DNA from: an uncultured Clostridia bacterium
Lineage (GTDB): Bacteria; Bacillota; Clostridia; Lachnospirales; CAMVHY01
Reading direction: 5' to 3'
DNA length: 44,842 nucleotides
Assembly: GCA_947427385.1 (NCBI GenBank)
Contig: CANEHT010000008.1
Span: forward strand, 1-44,842
Shown: positions 32,649 to 40,307 of the stretch, in pieces
Numbering within the stretch: position 1 is the stretch's first letter
Layout: every line of letters starts with the position of its first letter
Notes under the pieces: model-generated
Databases searched by the model: none
Seen by the model: only the letters and a program-made list of their open reading frames with translations
Told to the model about the DNA's origin: nothing
Translations under genes and position numbers: made by a program

Positions 32649-32913
32649 ATTTATTCTGTACCATGTCAAATATTTCATCTATGACATATAAAAGTGAATT
32701 TGGTGTTACATCATTTTTTACAAGTTGTTCTAAGATTTTTAGTGCCAAATTTTGTTCTTGAGTTATTTTATCGATACTTTCACAAGTTTTTAAATTCATA
32801 TCGGTGTCAAAAAGTTCAATCTGAACGCCGAAGATATTATCGTTTTTCAATAAATAATATTTAGCGAAAAATTTGTCATTTATTTTCTTCTCAAAGATAA
32901 GTTCTTTAGACAT
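32647..32913 (-). CDS. DUF6514-like small protein
   Basis: This 88-residue cytoplasmic protein has the pattern YYLL...FGVQIE at about 19-33 and VTPNSLLYVIDEIFD near the end. I recall this as the layout of DUF6514, a clostridial family of unknown function. AAGGAG precedes the start. A 19-base palindrome (AAGTTTAT, TAT, ATAAACTT; 32941-32959) covers a TATAAT on this strand just upstream, which suggests the gene is controlled by a repressor. It converges with rpmB. Confidence 0.75.
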   Translation of the reverse strand: MSKELIFEKKINDKFFAKYYLLKNDNIFGVQIELFDTDMNLKTCESIDKITQEQNLALKILEQLVKNDVTPNSLLYVIDEIFDMVQNK

Positions 32914-32940
32914 AAAGATTGCTCCTTAAACATTTTTTAT

Positions 32941-32959
32941 AAGTTTATTATATAAACTT
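32941..32959 (-). promoter_or_regulatory. Operator-like palindrome over a -10 box
   Basis: AAGTTTAT and ATAAACTT are 8-base arms around TAT. On the minus strand the centre contains TATAAT. It lies about 28 bases before the DUF6514-like gene. No convincing -35 is seen. Confidence 0.5.
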
Positions 32960-33047
32960 GTGGAAAATGTGTATAGGAGCAAATTTCGTCAAATTTAAAC
33001 AAATAAGTCGTTTTGTGTCGATAAAACAAAATTATTCTGCATTATTC

Positions 33048-33084
33048 ATACATTTTGTATTTGCCGTTAAAAAACAAAATGTAT
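33048..33084 (-). repeat. Inverted repeat after the ylbF-family gene
   Basis: ATACATTTTGT (33048-33058) and ACAAAATGTAT (33074-33084) could form an 11-base stem at the 3' end of the ireB-to-ylbF operon. A smaller TTTTGT/ACAAAA pair lies at about 33011-33031. There is no clear T tract, so termination here is uncertain. Confidence 0.5.
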
Positions 33085-33407
33085 CAATAAAAAGTTTCAA
33101 TCTCAAGTGCTTCAGAAAATTTTGTATAAATTTTTTTGATACATTCTGTGAGTAACAATTCATTTTGTAAAAATGAACGAGTTTGTGGCTTAAGCATTAG
33201 TTTTGAATACAAACTGCTGATAATTTTTTCAGCATCAAAATTATTTTGCGCGCCACTTACAAATTTAAAATGTAAATTTTTAAACTCACGCAACGAATTC
33301 ATATCGTCCGTGTCAAGATTTTTTTTCGCCAATAAATAATTTTGGTAAACATCGCTGTTTACCAAATTTGTCGTTAGTTTATCAACACATTCAAAAATTT
33401 CGTCCAT
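33084..33407 (-). CDS. YlbF/YmcA-family protein
   Basis: This 107-residue, mostly helical protein matches the Com_YlbF family (NSDVYQNYLLAKKNL at about 17-31; residues after 90 form the last helix). In Bacillus, YlbF, YmcA and YaaT form the Y-complex that steers RNase Y and affects competence, sporulation and biofilm formation. Here the gene lies directly after the RNase J gene, fitting a link to RNA decay. The start at 33407 follows AAAGGA at six bases. Confidence 0.82.
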   Translation of the reverse strand: MDEIFECVDKLTTNLVNSDVYQNYLLAKKNLDTDDMNSLREFKNLHFKFVSGAQNNFDAEKIISSLYSKLMLKPQTRSFLQNELLLTECIKKIYTKFSEALEIETFY

Positions 33408-33421
33408 GCCAAGTCCTTTCA

Positions 33422-35098
33422 TCAAGAGTTAACGTCAACCAAAATTGGCAAAATCATTGGCCGTCTTTTTGTCAATTGCCACAAATAATGGTTCAAGGTT
33501 TCACGTATCAAAGATTTGACAACTGACCATTGATTGCTGATATTGCCGTTAAGATTGTCCAAAACTTTTGCCACAACACATCGTGCGCCACCGATTAAAT
33601 CTTCAGATTCTTTAACGTAAACGAATCCGCGCGTAATTATATCGGGGCCTGCAACGAGTAAGCCGCTTTCGCGATGAATGCCCAAGATTACAATCATCAA
33701 ACCGTCTTCCGACAAAATTTTTCGATCGCGCAGAACAACACTGCCAACATCGCCAATACCCAATCCATCAATTAAAGTTTGACCGGCTGGAACTGATTCA
33801 ACCACTTGTGCAGATTTTTTGTCAATTTCGAGCACATCACCAATATTCATGACAAATATATTTTTTTTGTCCATGCCCAATGAGATTGCTAAATCTTTGT
33901 GTTGTTTCAAATGTCGATATTCACCGTGAATCGGCATAAGATATTTTGGTTTGAGTAAGGCGTGTAAAAGTTTTATTTCCTCTTGCTTAGCGTGTCCAGA
34001 AACATGGACTTCCATTAATTTTTCATACACAACTTCGGCACCAAGTCGCAGTAATCCATCAATAACTTTTGACACAGTTTTTTCGTTGCCAGGAATAGGC
34101 GATGCACTAATGATAATTTTATCACCGGGCAAAACTTCAATTTGTTTGTGTTCGCAAAAAGCCATTCGTGACAAAGCCGCCATTGCTTCGCCCTGACTAC
34201 CAGTTGTAATGATAACAAGCCTTTCCGGCGGATAATTTTTAATTTGTGCCGGCTCAATTAAAATATTTGTTGGAACAGTCAAATAACCCAAATCAGTTGC
34301 CGTCGTAACTGAATTAACCATACTTCGGCCAATAATAACAACTTTACGTTTGTGTTTAAACGCCGAATTTATTATTTGCTGAATGCGGTCGATGTTCGAA
34401 GAAAATGTCGCTATCATTATACGTTGCTTTGGCGATTCTTCAAAAATTCTTTCCAATATATCGCCAACGGTTTTTTCTGAGAGCGTATATCCTTTTGACT
34501 CAACGTTTGTGCTTTCACACAAAAAAAGCAAAACGCCACGCTTACCAATTTCGGCAAACCGTTGTAAATCAATAGATTCACCGCGAATTGGCGTATAGTC
34601 AACTTTAAAGTCGCCGGAGTGTACAACAACTCCGACAGGCGTAGTAATTGCAACGGCAACCGAATCAGCAATACTGTGATTTATGCGAATAAATTCAACA
34701 CTAAATGAACCGAATTTAATAATTTGTCCGGCGGTAACGCAAAAATTCATTTCAGGATTATAGACATTACTTTCGCGCAACTTATTTTCCAATAATCCGA
34801 GCGTTAATTTTGTACCATAGATAGGAATATTCATATGGCGAAGTAAGTAATCGACGGCACCAATATGATCTTCATGGCCATGAGTTAAAATAAGCGCACG
34901 AATTTTGTGTTTGTTTTCAATGAGGTAGGTAAAATCGGGGATAACTAAATCGATACCGAGCATATCGTCTTCAGGGAAAGCTAGGCCGCAGTCAACAATA
35001 ATAATATCATTGTCATACTCAAAGACAGTGATATTTTTACCAATTTCATTTAATCCACCAAGCGGGATAACTTTAAGCTTGGGGTTTTTTACAGTCAA
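33422..35098 (-). CDS. rnjA: Ribonuclease J
   Basis: This 558-residue metallo-beta-lactamase/beta-CASP nuclease has 5'-3' exonuclease and endonuclease activity on RNA. The metal site is LTHGHEDHIGA near residue 75. Further marks are INHSIADSVAVAI, HSGDFKVDYTP, the beta-CASP region (TFSSNIDRIQQII, TTGSQGEAMAAL) and HVSGHAKQEE. The start is a TTG at 35098 with GGAGG about 10 bases upstream. It is the fourth gene of the ireB operon. Whether it is J1 or J2 cannot be decided. Confidence 0.95.
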   Translation of the reverse strand: MTVKNPKLKVIPLGGLNEIGKNITVFEYDNDIIIVDCGLAFPEDDMLGIDLVIPDFTYLIENKHKIRALILTHGHEDHIGAVDYLLRHMNIPIYGTKLTLGLLENKLRESNVYNPEMNFCVTAGQIIKFGSFSVEFIRINHSIADSVAVAITTPVGVVVHSGDFKVDYTPIRGESIDLQRFAEIGKRGVLLFLCESTNVESKGYTLSEKTVGDILERIFEESPKQRIMIATFSSNIDRIQQIINSAFKHKRKVVIIGRSMVNSVTTATDLGYLTVPTNILIEPAQIKNYPPERLVIITTGSQGEAMAALSRMAFCEHKQIEVLPGDKIIISASPIPGNEKTVSKVIDGLLRLGAEVVYEKLMEVHVSGHAKQEEIKLLHALLKPKYLMPIHGEYRHLKQHKDLAISLGMDKKNIFVMNIGDVLEIDKKSAQVVESVPAGQTLIDGLGIGDVGSVVLRDRKILSEDGLMIVILGIHRESGLLVAGPDIITRGFVYVKESEDLIGGARCVVAKVLDNLNGNISNQWSVVKSLIRETLNHYLWQLTKRRPMILPILVDVNS

Positions 35099-35117
35099 TC
35101 AAAAAGCACCTCCGAGA

Positions 35118-35444
35118 TTATTCATCGTTTTCATCATCATTTTCATCATCGTCAATATTTTCATCATCAATATCATTAAAATTTTCTTCGAAGATATTAA
35201 TAATATTATCGAGTAAGTTATCGTCATCAACGATATGGTAGTCAACATCGTCATTATCGGTAGAAGTTTCTTTAAGGACAACGACATTTTGTTCATCGGA
35301 CTCAGGATCGAGGTCATCAGTAACGACTAAATATTTTTCATTATTGAAGTCGACATCACCTAATATGAAGAATTCCTCTTCATTTCCATCATCATCGAAT
35401 AAAACAATAACATTATCATTATCGAACTCATTTAAATCATCCAT
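35118..35444 (-). CDS. DUF1292 (YrzB-like) acidic protein
   Basis: This 108-residue, very acidic protein matches DUF1292 in its first 75 residues (NVIVLFDDDGNEEEFFILGDVDFNNEKYLVV, listed here by ends only: NVIVLFDDDG to NEKYLVV). An Asp/Asn/Glu repeat tail follows (after about 75), longer than usual. It occurs after ireB and ruvX in most Bacillota, as here with a two-base gap. The function is unknown. AAGGAGGA precedes the start. Confidence 0.88.
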   Translation of the reverse strand: MDDLNEFDNDNVIVLFDDDGNEEEFFILGDVDFNNEKYLVVTDDLDPESDEQNVVVLKETSTDNDDVDYHIVDDDNLLDNIINIFEENFNDIDDENIDDDENDDENDE

Positions 35445-35446
35445 AA

Positions 35447-35881
35447 TTATTCCTCCTTAAGATTTAGGTAATCGAGATAACCTTGCAAAATAAAGACAGC
35501 GGCCATTTTGTCAATAATTTTTTTTTGTTTAAAAGAATTGATACCGGCATCGGACAAATTTTTATGGGCGGCGATAGAACTAAAGCGTTCATCCCAAAGG
35601 ATAATATTAATATTGGGGAAAGAATTTTGGACACGATTTTTAAACGCTAAAGTTTTTTTACATTGGGGGCCATAAGAGTTATCCAAATTTTTAGGGATAC
35701 CGATAACGATTTTTTCGATGGCATACTTATTAATAATATGGGAGAGACGATTAGTTTCGAGAGCGAAATCCGATATGGATTTTTTAAAGATAATATCGAT
35801 AGCGTAGGCAATTAGTTGTAATTGGTCACTAACGGCCACACCGATAGTCATATCGCCGTAATCCAAACCGAGGATACGCAT
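35447..35881 (-). CDS. ruvX: Holliday junction resolvase-like protein RuvX/YqgF
   Basis: This 144-residue RNase H-fold protein has [19 protein letters not shown] at the start (catalytic Asp in GLDYG), IVIGIPKNLDNSYGPQ in the centre, LWDERFSS and the final KIIDKMAAVFILQGYLD. It is proposed to trim the 5' end of 16S rRNA precursor. The start overlaps the ireB stop (TAATG). Confidence 0.96.
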   Translation of the reverse strand: MRILGLDYGDMTIGVAVSDQLQLIAYAIDIIFKKSISDFALETNRLSHIINKYAIEKIVIGIPKNLDNSYGPQCKKTLAFKNRVQNSFPNINIILWDERFSSIAAHKNLSDAGINSFKQKKIIDKMAAVFILQGYLDYLNLKEE

Positions 35882-36147
35882 TAATTATTTCTCGCCAAGT
35901 AAAAGTTTACAATTTCCTCAAGAATTTCATCACGTTCAAATTTACTTATCAAATTACGGGCATTATTATGAGCGGTAATATAAGTAGGGTCACCGGAAAG
36001 GATATAGCCAACAATTTGATTAGTAGGATTATAACCTTTATCTTTGAGAGCGGTAGAAACTTTATCGATACAGTTACTAATTTTATTATTGATAGATTTA
36101 TCGATGGTAGAGAATTTTTGGGTATTAGGAAATTTTTCATTTTGCAT
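35881..36147 (-). CDS. ireB: IreB-family regulatory phosphoprotein
   Basis: This 88-residue protein matches IreB (DUF965): an N-terminal threonine-bearing segment (QKFSTIDKS), [20 protein letters not shown], and [15 protein letters not shown]. In Enterococcus it is a substrate of the IreK kinase and affects antibiotic tolerance. It usually follows alaS, which is absent here; it has its own promoter instead. GGGAGTG precedes the start. Confidence 0.96.
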   Translation of the reverse strand: MQNEKFPNTQKFSTIDKSINNKISNCIDKVSTALKDKGYNPTNQIVGYILSGDPTYITAHNNARNLISKFERDEILEEIVNFYLARNN

Positions 36148-36194
36148 AAAAAATCACTCCCGATGCAATATGAATTTCGATATTTATCTTAACA

Positions 36195-36224
36195 ATTATA
36201 CTATATCTTATGCAATAGCTACAA
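36195..36224 (-). promoter_or_regulatory. Promoter of the ireB operon
   Basis: TTGTAG (36224-36219), 18-base spacer, TATAAT (36200-36195). Confidence 0.65.
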
Positions 36225-36237
36225 TAATAATCAGAAA

Positions 36238-36879
36238 TTAATTTGCAGAATTATTATCAGTTGAGTTATTAAAATTAAGGTTAGAGAAATTAGCAGAGTT
36301 ATTATCGGTATTATTGAAATTGAGATTAGAAAAATTATTATCAGTAGGATTAAAGTTAAGATTTGAGAAATTAGAATTATTTTCAGTAGAATTATTGAAG
36401 TTAAGATTTGAGAAGTTATTATCTGATTGATTATTAAAATTGAGTTTAGAGTAATTATTTGGTGTAGTAGTAGTATCAGTTGAATCAGATGAGCTAGAGA
36501 ATTTAAGTGAATTAATTTTTTCACCGATATTATTTATTTTAGAAGATATTTTAAGGACATCATTAGCATCGAAATTTGAGAGATATTTTTTAACTAATTC
36601 TTTATAGTCATTTTCAAAAGTTTTGATAATATTTGCTTGAGTAGATAGAAGATTTTGCATTTGTTCTAATTTAGCTTCAGTATCAGCAAGCATTTTTGCA
36701 GATTTAACATTAGCCTCATGAATAATATTATCGGCGGCAACTTGTGCACTAACAATTGCATTATTGATAACATTATCTTTTTGCTGGTAATTTTTTAATG
36801 TTTCTTGAAGATTAGTTAAATAAGTTTCAACAGTATAAGGGTCATAACCTTTTTTAACAATAGGGAAATCATTAATCAT
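36238..36879 (-). CDS. DivIVA-like coiled-coil protein with Asn-rich repeat tail
   Basis: Residues 1-140 of this 213-residue protein resemble a short DivIVA-type protein: FPIVKKGYDPYTVETYL at the start, then coiled coil with heptad-like hydrophobics. DivIVA proteins mark curved membranes at poles and septa. Residues about 140-213 are a low-complexity tail with five copies of a SNLNFN/SKLNFN unit separated by Asn/Ser/Thr/Asp runs, unlike any DivIVA tail I know. The start follows AGGAGTG. It is a single gene, divergent from hup, with a good promoter (TTGTAA at 36939-36934, 17 bases, TATAAT at 36916-36911). Confidence 0.8.
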   Translation of the reverse strand: MINDFPIVKKGYDPYTVETYLTNLQETLKNYQQKDNVINNAIVSAQVAADNIIHEANVKSAKMLADTEAKLEQMQNLLSTQANIIKTFENDYKELVKKYLSNFDANDVLKISSKINNIGEKINSLKFSSSSDSTDTTTTPNNYSKLNFNNQSDNNFSNLNFNNSTENNSNFSNLNFNPTDNNFSNLNFNNTDNNSANFSNLNFNNSTDNNSAN

Positions 36880-36910
36880 AAAAAATCACACTCCTAATTT
36901 AATAAAAATG

Positions 36911-36939
36911 ATTATACAATAAAAAACAAGTAGTTACAA
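36911..36939 (-). promoter_or_regulatory. Promoter of the DivIVA-like gene
   Basis: TTGTAA (36939-36934), 17-base spacer, TATAAT (36916-36911). Confidence 0.78.
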
Positions 36940-36986
36940 AAAAAATTCACAACAAATTTTTTTGACATTAATCTTTAAATTTTTAC

Positions 36987-37015
36987 TTGACAAATTTATT
37001 TTTTACATGTATAAA
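36987..37015 (+). promoter_or_regulatory. Promoter of the HU gene
   Basis: TTGACA (36987-36992), 17-base spacer, TATAAA (37010-37015). This is one of the strongest promoters in the window. Confidence 0.82.
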
Positions 37016-37055
37016 TGGGGATGTAACTATTTTTTTATTCAAAGGGGGATTAATT

Positions 37056-37349
37056 ATGAATAAAATGGAATTTGTAAGTGCACTTGCTGCGAAAGCTGAG
37101 TGCTCAAAGAAAGATGCTGAAAAATTTTTGAATGCGTTTATCGATTGTGTTACGGAAACTCTTCAAAAAAATGATAAGGTTCAACTTGTTGGATTCGGAA
37201 CTTTTGAAGTAGTAGATCGTGCGCAAAGAGTTTGCCGTAATCCACAAAGTGGTGGAACGATGACAATCCCAGCAACACGTGTTCCAAGATTTAAAGTTGG
37301 TAAAAATTTAAAAGATGCAGTTGCAAAAACTACGAAGAAAAAAAAATAA
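37056..37349 (+). CDS. hup: HU-family nucleoid DNA-binding protein
   Basis: This 97-residue HU binds and bends DNA as a dimer. The helical base (MNKMEFVSALAAKAECSKKD) and the beta-arm region (GFGTFEVVDRAQRVCRNPQ and MTIPATRVPRFKVGKNLKDAV) are complete, and the end is Lys-rich. The arm tip proline is present (NPQSGG, IPATR). The start at 37056 follows AAAGGGGG; a longer in-frame reading from 36987 begins inside the promoter and is rejected. The HU-rqcP order is common in Clostridia and Negativicutes. Confidence 0.96.
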   Translation: MNKMEFVSALAAKAECSKKDAEKFLNAFIDCVTETLQKNDKVQLVGFGTFEVVDRAQRVCRNPQSGGTMTIPATRVPRFKVGKNLKDAVAKTTKKKK

Positions 37350-37356
37350 ATTATTA

Positions 37357-37397
37357 AGGCCGTAATCAATTTTTTAAAATTGGATTACGGTTTTTTT
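37357..37397 (+). terminator. Terminator between hup and rqcP
   Basis: CCGTAATC (37359-37366) pairs with GATTACGG (37383-37390), extended by AATTTT/AAAATT, then seven T residues. Some readthrough must supply rqcP, or it has its own weak promoter. Confidence 0.85.
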
Positions 37398-37412
37398 ATA
37401 GGAGTGAATGAT

Positions 37413-37637
37413 TTGCGCTTAGATAAATTTCTTAAAATTTCACGTATAATTAAACGCCGTACACTTGCTAATGAAGCATGTGATAGCAGGAAAATTATTG
37501 TCAATGGTAAAGTTGCTAAAGCTAGTTTAAATTTAAATATTGGTGACATAATTGAAATTAAGTTTAAGAATTTAAAAGTAAAAGTTTTATCGCCGGACGT
37601 TGGCGAATATCAAATAGTTGGAGGAGAATCAGTTTAA
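37413..37637 (+). CDS. rqcP: S4-domain RNA-binding protein RqcP
   Basis: This 74-residue S4-domain protein ([17 protein letters not shown], then [11 protein letters not shown] and GDIIEIKF) matches YabO/RqcP, which stabilises stalled 50S subunits while RqcH adds C-terminal alanine tails. The start is a TTG at 37413 with GGAG eight bases upstream. A longer in-frame reading from 37380 begins in the terminator. The stop overlaps the folD start (TAATG). Spore-formers often have yabP and yabQ next; here folD follows instead. Confidence 0.92.
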   Translation: MRLDKFLKISRIIKRRTLANEACDSRKIIVNGKVAKASLNLNIGDIIEIKFKNLKVKVLSPDVGEYQIVGGESV

Positions 37638-38461
37638 TGATTTTAAATGGGAAAGAAGTTGCCGCAATTATCAAAGACAATGTCAAGGAAAAAATAAATT
37701 TGCAACTGACACTTGCAGTTATTTTGGTTGGCGATGATAATGCGTCAAAAATTTATGTGCGTAATAAAAAAATTGCGTGCGATTATGTTGGCATAAAATC
37801 TTTAGTTTATGAATTACCGGCGAGTATAACGCAAAATGATTTGTTGGAGCTTGTCTACGAATTAAATTCACGGCCAGATGTTACAGGGATTCTCGTTCAG
37901 CTTCCACTGCCAAAACATATTGACGAAGCTATCGTTATGGAAAATATAAATCCGTTAAAAGATGTTGACGGATTTAATCCACAAAATGTTGGAGCGTTGA
38001 CATTAGGCGCACCAAAATTTATTCCGTGTACGCCACTTGGAATTATGAATTTGTTGGCACATTATAAAATTTCAATTGACGGTAAAAATTGTACGATAAT
38101 CGGCCGAAGTAATGACGTTGGCAAACCGATGGCATTGTTAATGTTGGCGGCAAATGCAACCGTAACAGTTTGTCATTCACATACAAAAAATTTGACAGAT
38201 ATAACAAAAACAGCCGACATTTTAATATCGGCTGTTGGTAAAGCAAAGTTTATAAATGCAGATATGATAAAAAGCGGTGCAACTTTGATTGATGTCGGAA
38301 TAAACCGTGAGTCAGGAAAATTGTGCGGCGATATCGATTTTGATTCGTGCGTTGAGAAAGCGGCGAATATTACGCCGGTTCCGGGCGGTGTTGGCCCAAT
38401 GACAATTGCAACTTTAATGCAAAATTGTGTATTAGCGAGCGAGTTACAGCGCGCACAGTAA
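37637..38461 (+). CDS. folD: Bifunctional methylenetetrahydrofolate dehydrogenase/cyclohydrolase
   Basis: This 274-residue enzyme interconverts methylene-, methenyl- and formyl-tetrahydrofolate. Marks are YVRNKKIACDYVGI (Lys and Tyr of the active site), VQLPLPKHID, NPLKDVDGFNP, the Rossmann part with IIGRSNDVGKPMA, and the end TPVPGGVGPMTIATLM. It is slightly shorter than typical (about 280), with the IGRS motif normal. It is translationally coupled to rqcP and converges with the SLH gene one base away. No terminator is visible between them. Confidence 0.97.
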   Translation: MILNGKEVAAIIKDNVKEKINLQLTLAVILVGDDNASKIYVRNKKIACDYVGIKSLVYELPASITQNDLLELVYELNSRPDVTGILVQLPLPKHIDEAIVMENINPLKDVDGFNPQNVGALTLGAPKFIPCTPLGIMNLLAHYKISIDGKNCTIIGRSNDVGKPMALLMLAANATVTVCHSHTKNLTDITKTADILISAVGKAKFINADMIKSGATLIDVGINRESGKLCGDIDFDSCVEKAANITPVPGGVGPMTIATLMQNCVLASELQRAQ

Positions 38462-38462
38462 A

Positions 38463-40304
38463 TTATTTTTTATAAACAACGTTAATGGATTTTGCGTAGC
38501 CGTTATCATCCATGACAACATAAATTTTATCACCACGCCAGATTTCAGCAATGGTAGCTTCATGGCCATTGACATTTTTAAATCTGGTGTTTTTATTGCA
38601 TTGAATTTCGAGTTCGTTACCATTATCTGTTTTGATTTTTAAAGTTGTATTGTCAAAGATTCGCATAACTTCACCGAAATAATTTACTTCGGCCTTATCG
38701 AGAATAGCGATTGAATCGACTTCATTACTATCAAGATTTAGTCTAACGCGAGAATTTACGCGTAAAGAATATACGTCAATTTTCCCAGGCGAAATATTAT
38801 ATGCACTGACGAAGTTAGAGTTATCTCTAATTTTTATGATAGCGCAAGAATCTTTGAGGATAATTACTTCTTCGAGTAAGCCTTCTTTGTTAGAAAATTT
38901 TCCTTCAGCGTAAACGTCAAGTAAATTGTTATATTCGGCGGAAGCGGAAATTTTATCGCCAATTTTTAAATCGCTCCAAGAAACTTGACCATTATTTTTG
39001 CGAGTTATGAACGTGTCGTTTGTAACTTTCAATTCGTATTCCATATCATCATTGTCTTTGATGACGAGGCATGCGTTTGCATTGTCATATTTTTTACCGG
39101 TCAATACGCCGTCAATTTTACGATTTTTATCCACAACGCAAATTGAATATGCGAGTGAATCAGCAAATTTAATTTGAACGATTTCACCAGGAGTGATGCT
39201 GTTCAAATTAATTGGCGCATTGTTTTTACTTACTTTGCAGTTATCGGCCAAGATATATTTACGCGTTTCGGTTATTATACCGCCAGTCGGATTTAATATC
39301 TGCATTTTTATATCAATTGAATTTGACGTAGCGGAATCCATAACGGCAATTAAAGTTTTAAGATTTTTGTCATTGTCAGGATTTGAGTTATAACTTTGAG
39401 CGTTAATAGAAACAATTATTGAGTTGTTAAGTTGGATTTTGACTGTCATATTTTCTTTGATAGCGTCTAAAGTTTTTGATACGCCGTCAACAATTATTTG
39501 TACATCAGAAGAAACTTTGTAAATATTTTTTTGCCCGTTGTCAGAAACAATTTGCAAAGCGCCGATTCCGGAATAAATTTTGTCAACAGTTCCGTTCAAA
39601 AAATCAGATTCATTGTTGCCAGCAAATTTTAAAGTTTTGCTAAGCATAACGGACATAGTTGTTTTGGTAACGGCGGATTTAGGATTGAATTTATTATTTT
39701 CGTCGCCGGTTAAAATTTTATTTTCATAAAGATAATAAACATACGGTTTGTATTCGGGGGCGATGAATGCGTCATCCAAGAAAAGTTTTTCGGTTGAAAT
39801 GCTCGGTGTTGCGCCAATTATTTTTACAAGATAAACGGCGGCTTCTTCTTTGGAAAGCGCACGCAATTTTTCAACGTCACCGCTTTTGACAATAAATTTT
39901 TCCAAATCATCTGGCGTGAAAATATTTTTTTGCAATAAAAATGCAATTTCGCGGTCAGAAATTGATTGCCATTTTGAATAATTTTGTGCTTGTTGTGCGA
40001 GCAAATCTTTGTGATTATTGTAGGCAGTATCATAAAAATTTTTTTCATCGTCAGTTAAATCTGTATATTTGTAGCCGGCAGTCTTAGCCAAAATTTTTGC
40101 GGCGTCAAATTTATTTATATTATCATTTGGGTAAAAGAAACCTGTCGCGTCAGCAGTAATTAGTCCGCGTTGAGCAACGTCATTAATAAATGGATAGCCC
40201 CAGAAATCTGTGTCAACATCTTTAAAATTCATAGCTAAAACGGGGATTGTAGACAAGTAAAAAGTTAAAGACAATGCAGCAATTTTTTGCAACTTTTTTT
40301 TCAT
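38463..40304 (-). CDS. Secreted SLH-domain cell-envelope protein
   Basis: This 613-residue protein has a signal peptide (about 1-24, AALSLTFYLSTIPVLA) and S-layer homology (SLH) domains at about 25-80 (FKDVDTDFWGYPFINDVAQ) and 175-230 (PYVYYLYENKILTGDENN), with a degenerate one between. SLH domains anchor proteins to pyruvylated or otherwise modified cell-wall polymers. Residues 240-613 form repeated beta-rich segments (GTVDKIYSG..., GVLTGKKYD..., GLLEEVIIL..., GEVMRIFDN...) of about 75-95 residues, which look like one domain type repeated four times; its family is not known to me. It lies three bases after miaB. GGAGG precedes the start. Confidence 0.9.
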   Translation of the reverse strand: MKKKLQKIAALSLTFYLSTIPVLAMNFKDVDTDFWGYPFINDVAQRGLITADATGFFYPNDNINKFDAAKILAKTAGYKYTDLTDDEKNFYDTAYNNHKDLLAQQAQNYSKWQSISDREIAFLLQKNIFTPDDLEKFIVKSGDVEKLRALSKEEAAVYLVKIIGATPSISTEKLFLDDAFIAPEYKPYVYYLYENKILTGDENNKFNPKSAVTKTTMSVMLSKTLKFAGNNESDFLNGTVDKIYSGIGALQIVSDNGQKNIYKVSSDVQIIVDGVSKTLDAIKENMTVKIQLNNSIIVSINAQSYNSNPDNDKNLKTLIAVMDSATSNSIDIKMQILNPTGGIITETRKYILADNCKVSKNNAPINLNSITPGEIVQIKFADSLAYSICVVDKNRKIDGVLTGKKYDNANACLVIKDNDDMEYELKVTNDTFITRKNNGQVSWSDLKIGDKISASAEYNNLLDVYAEGKFSNKEGLLEEVIILKDSCAIIKIRDNSNFVSAYNISPGKIDVYSLRVNSRVRLNLDSNEVDSIAILDKAEVNYFGEVMRIFDNTTLKIKTDNGNELEIQCNKNTRFKNVNGHEATIAEIWRGDKIYVVMDDNGYAKSINVVYKK

Positions 40305-40307
40305 TAT

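Noticed and set aside
32958..33155. 65-residue open frame on the plus strand
   Set aside because: No ribosome binding site or family match. It runs over inverted repeats and the ylbF-family gene.
36987..37055. Longer HU reading frame with 23 extra N-terminal residues
   Set aside because: It would start inside the -35 box of the gene's own promoter. The ATG at 37056 has a strong binding site and fits the family start.
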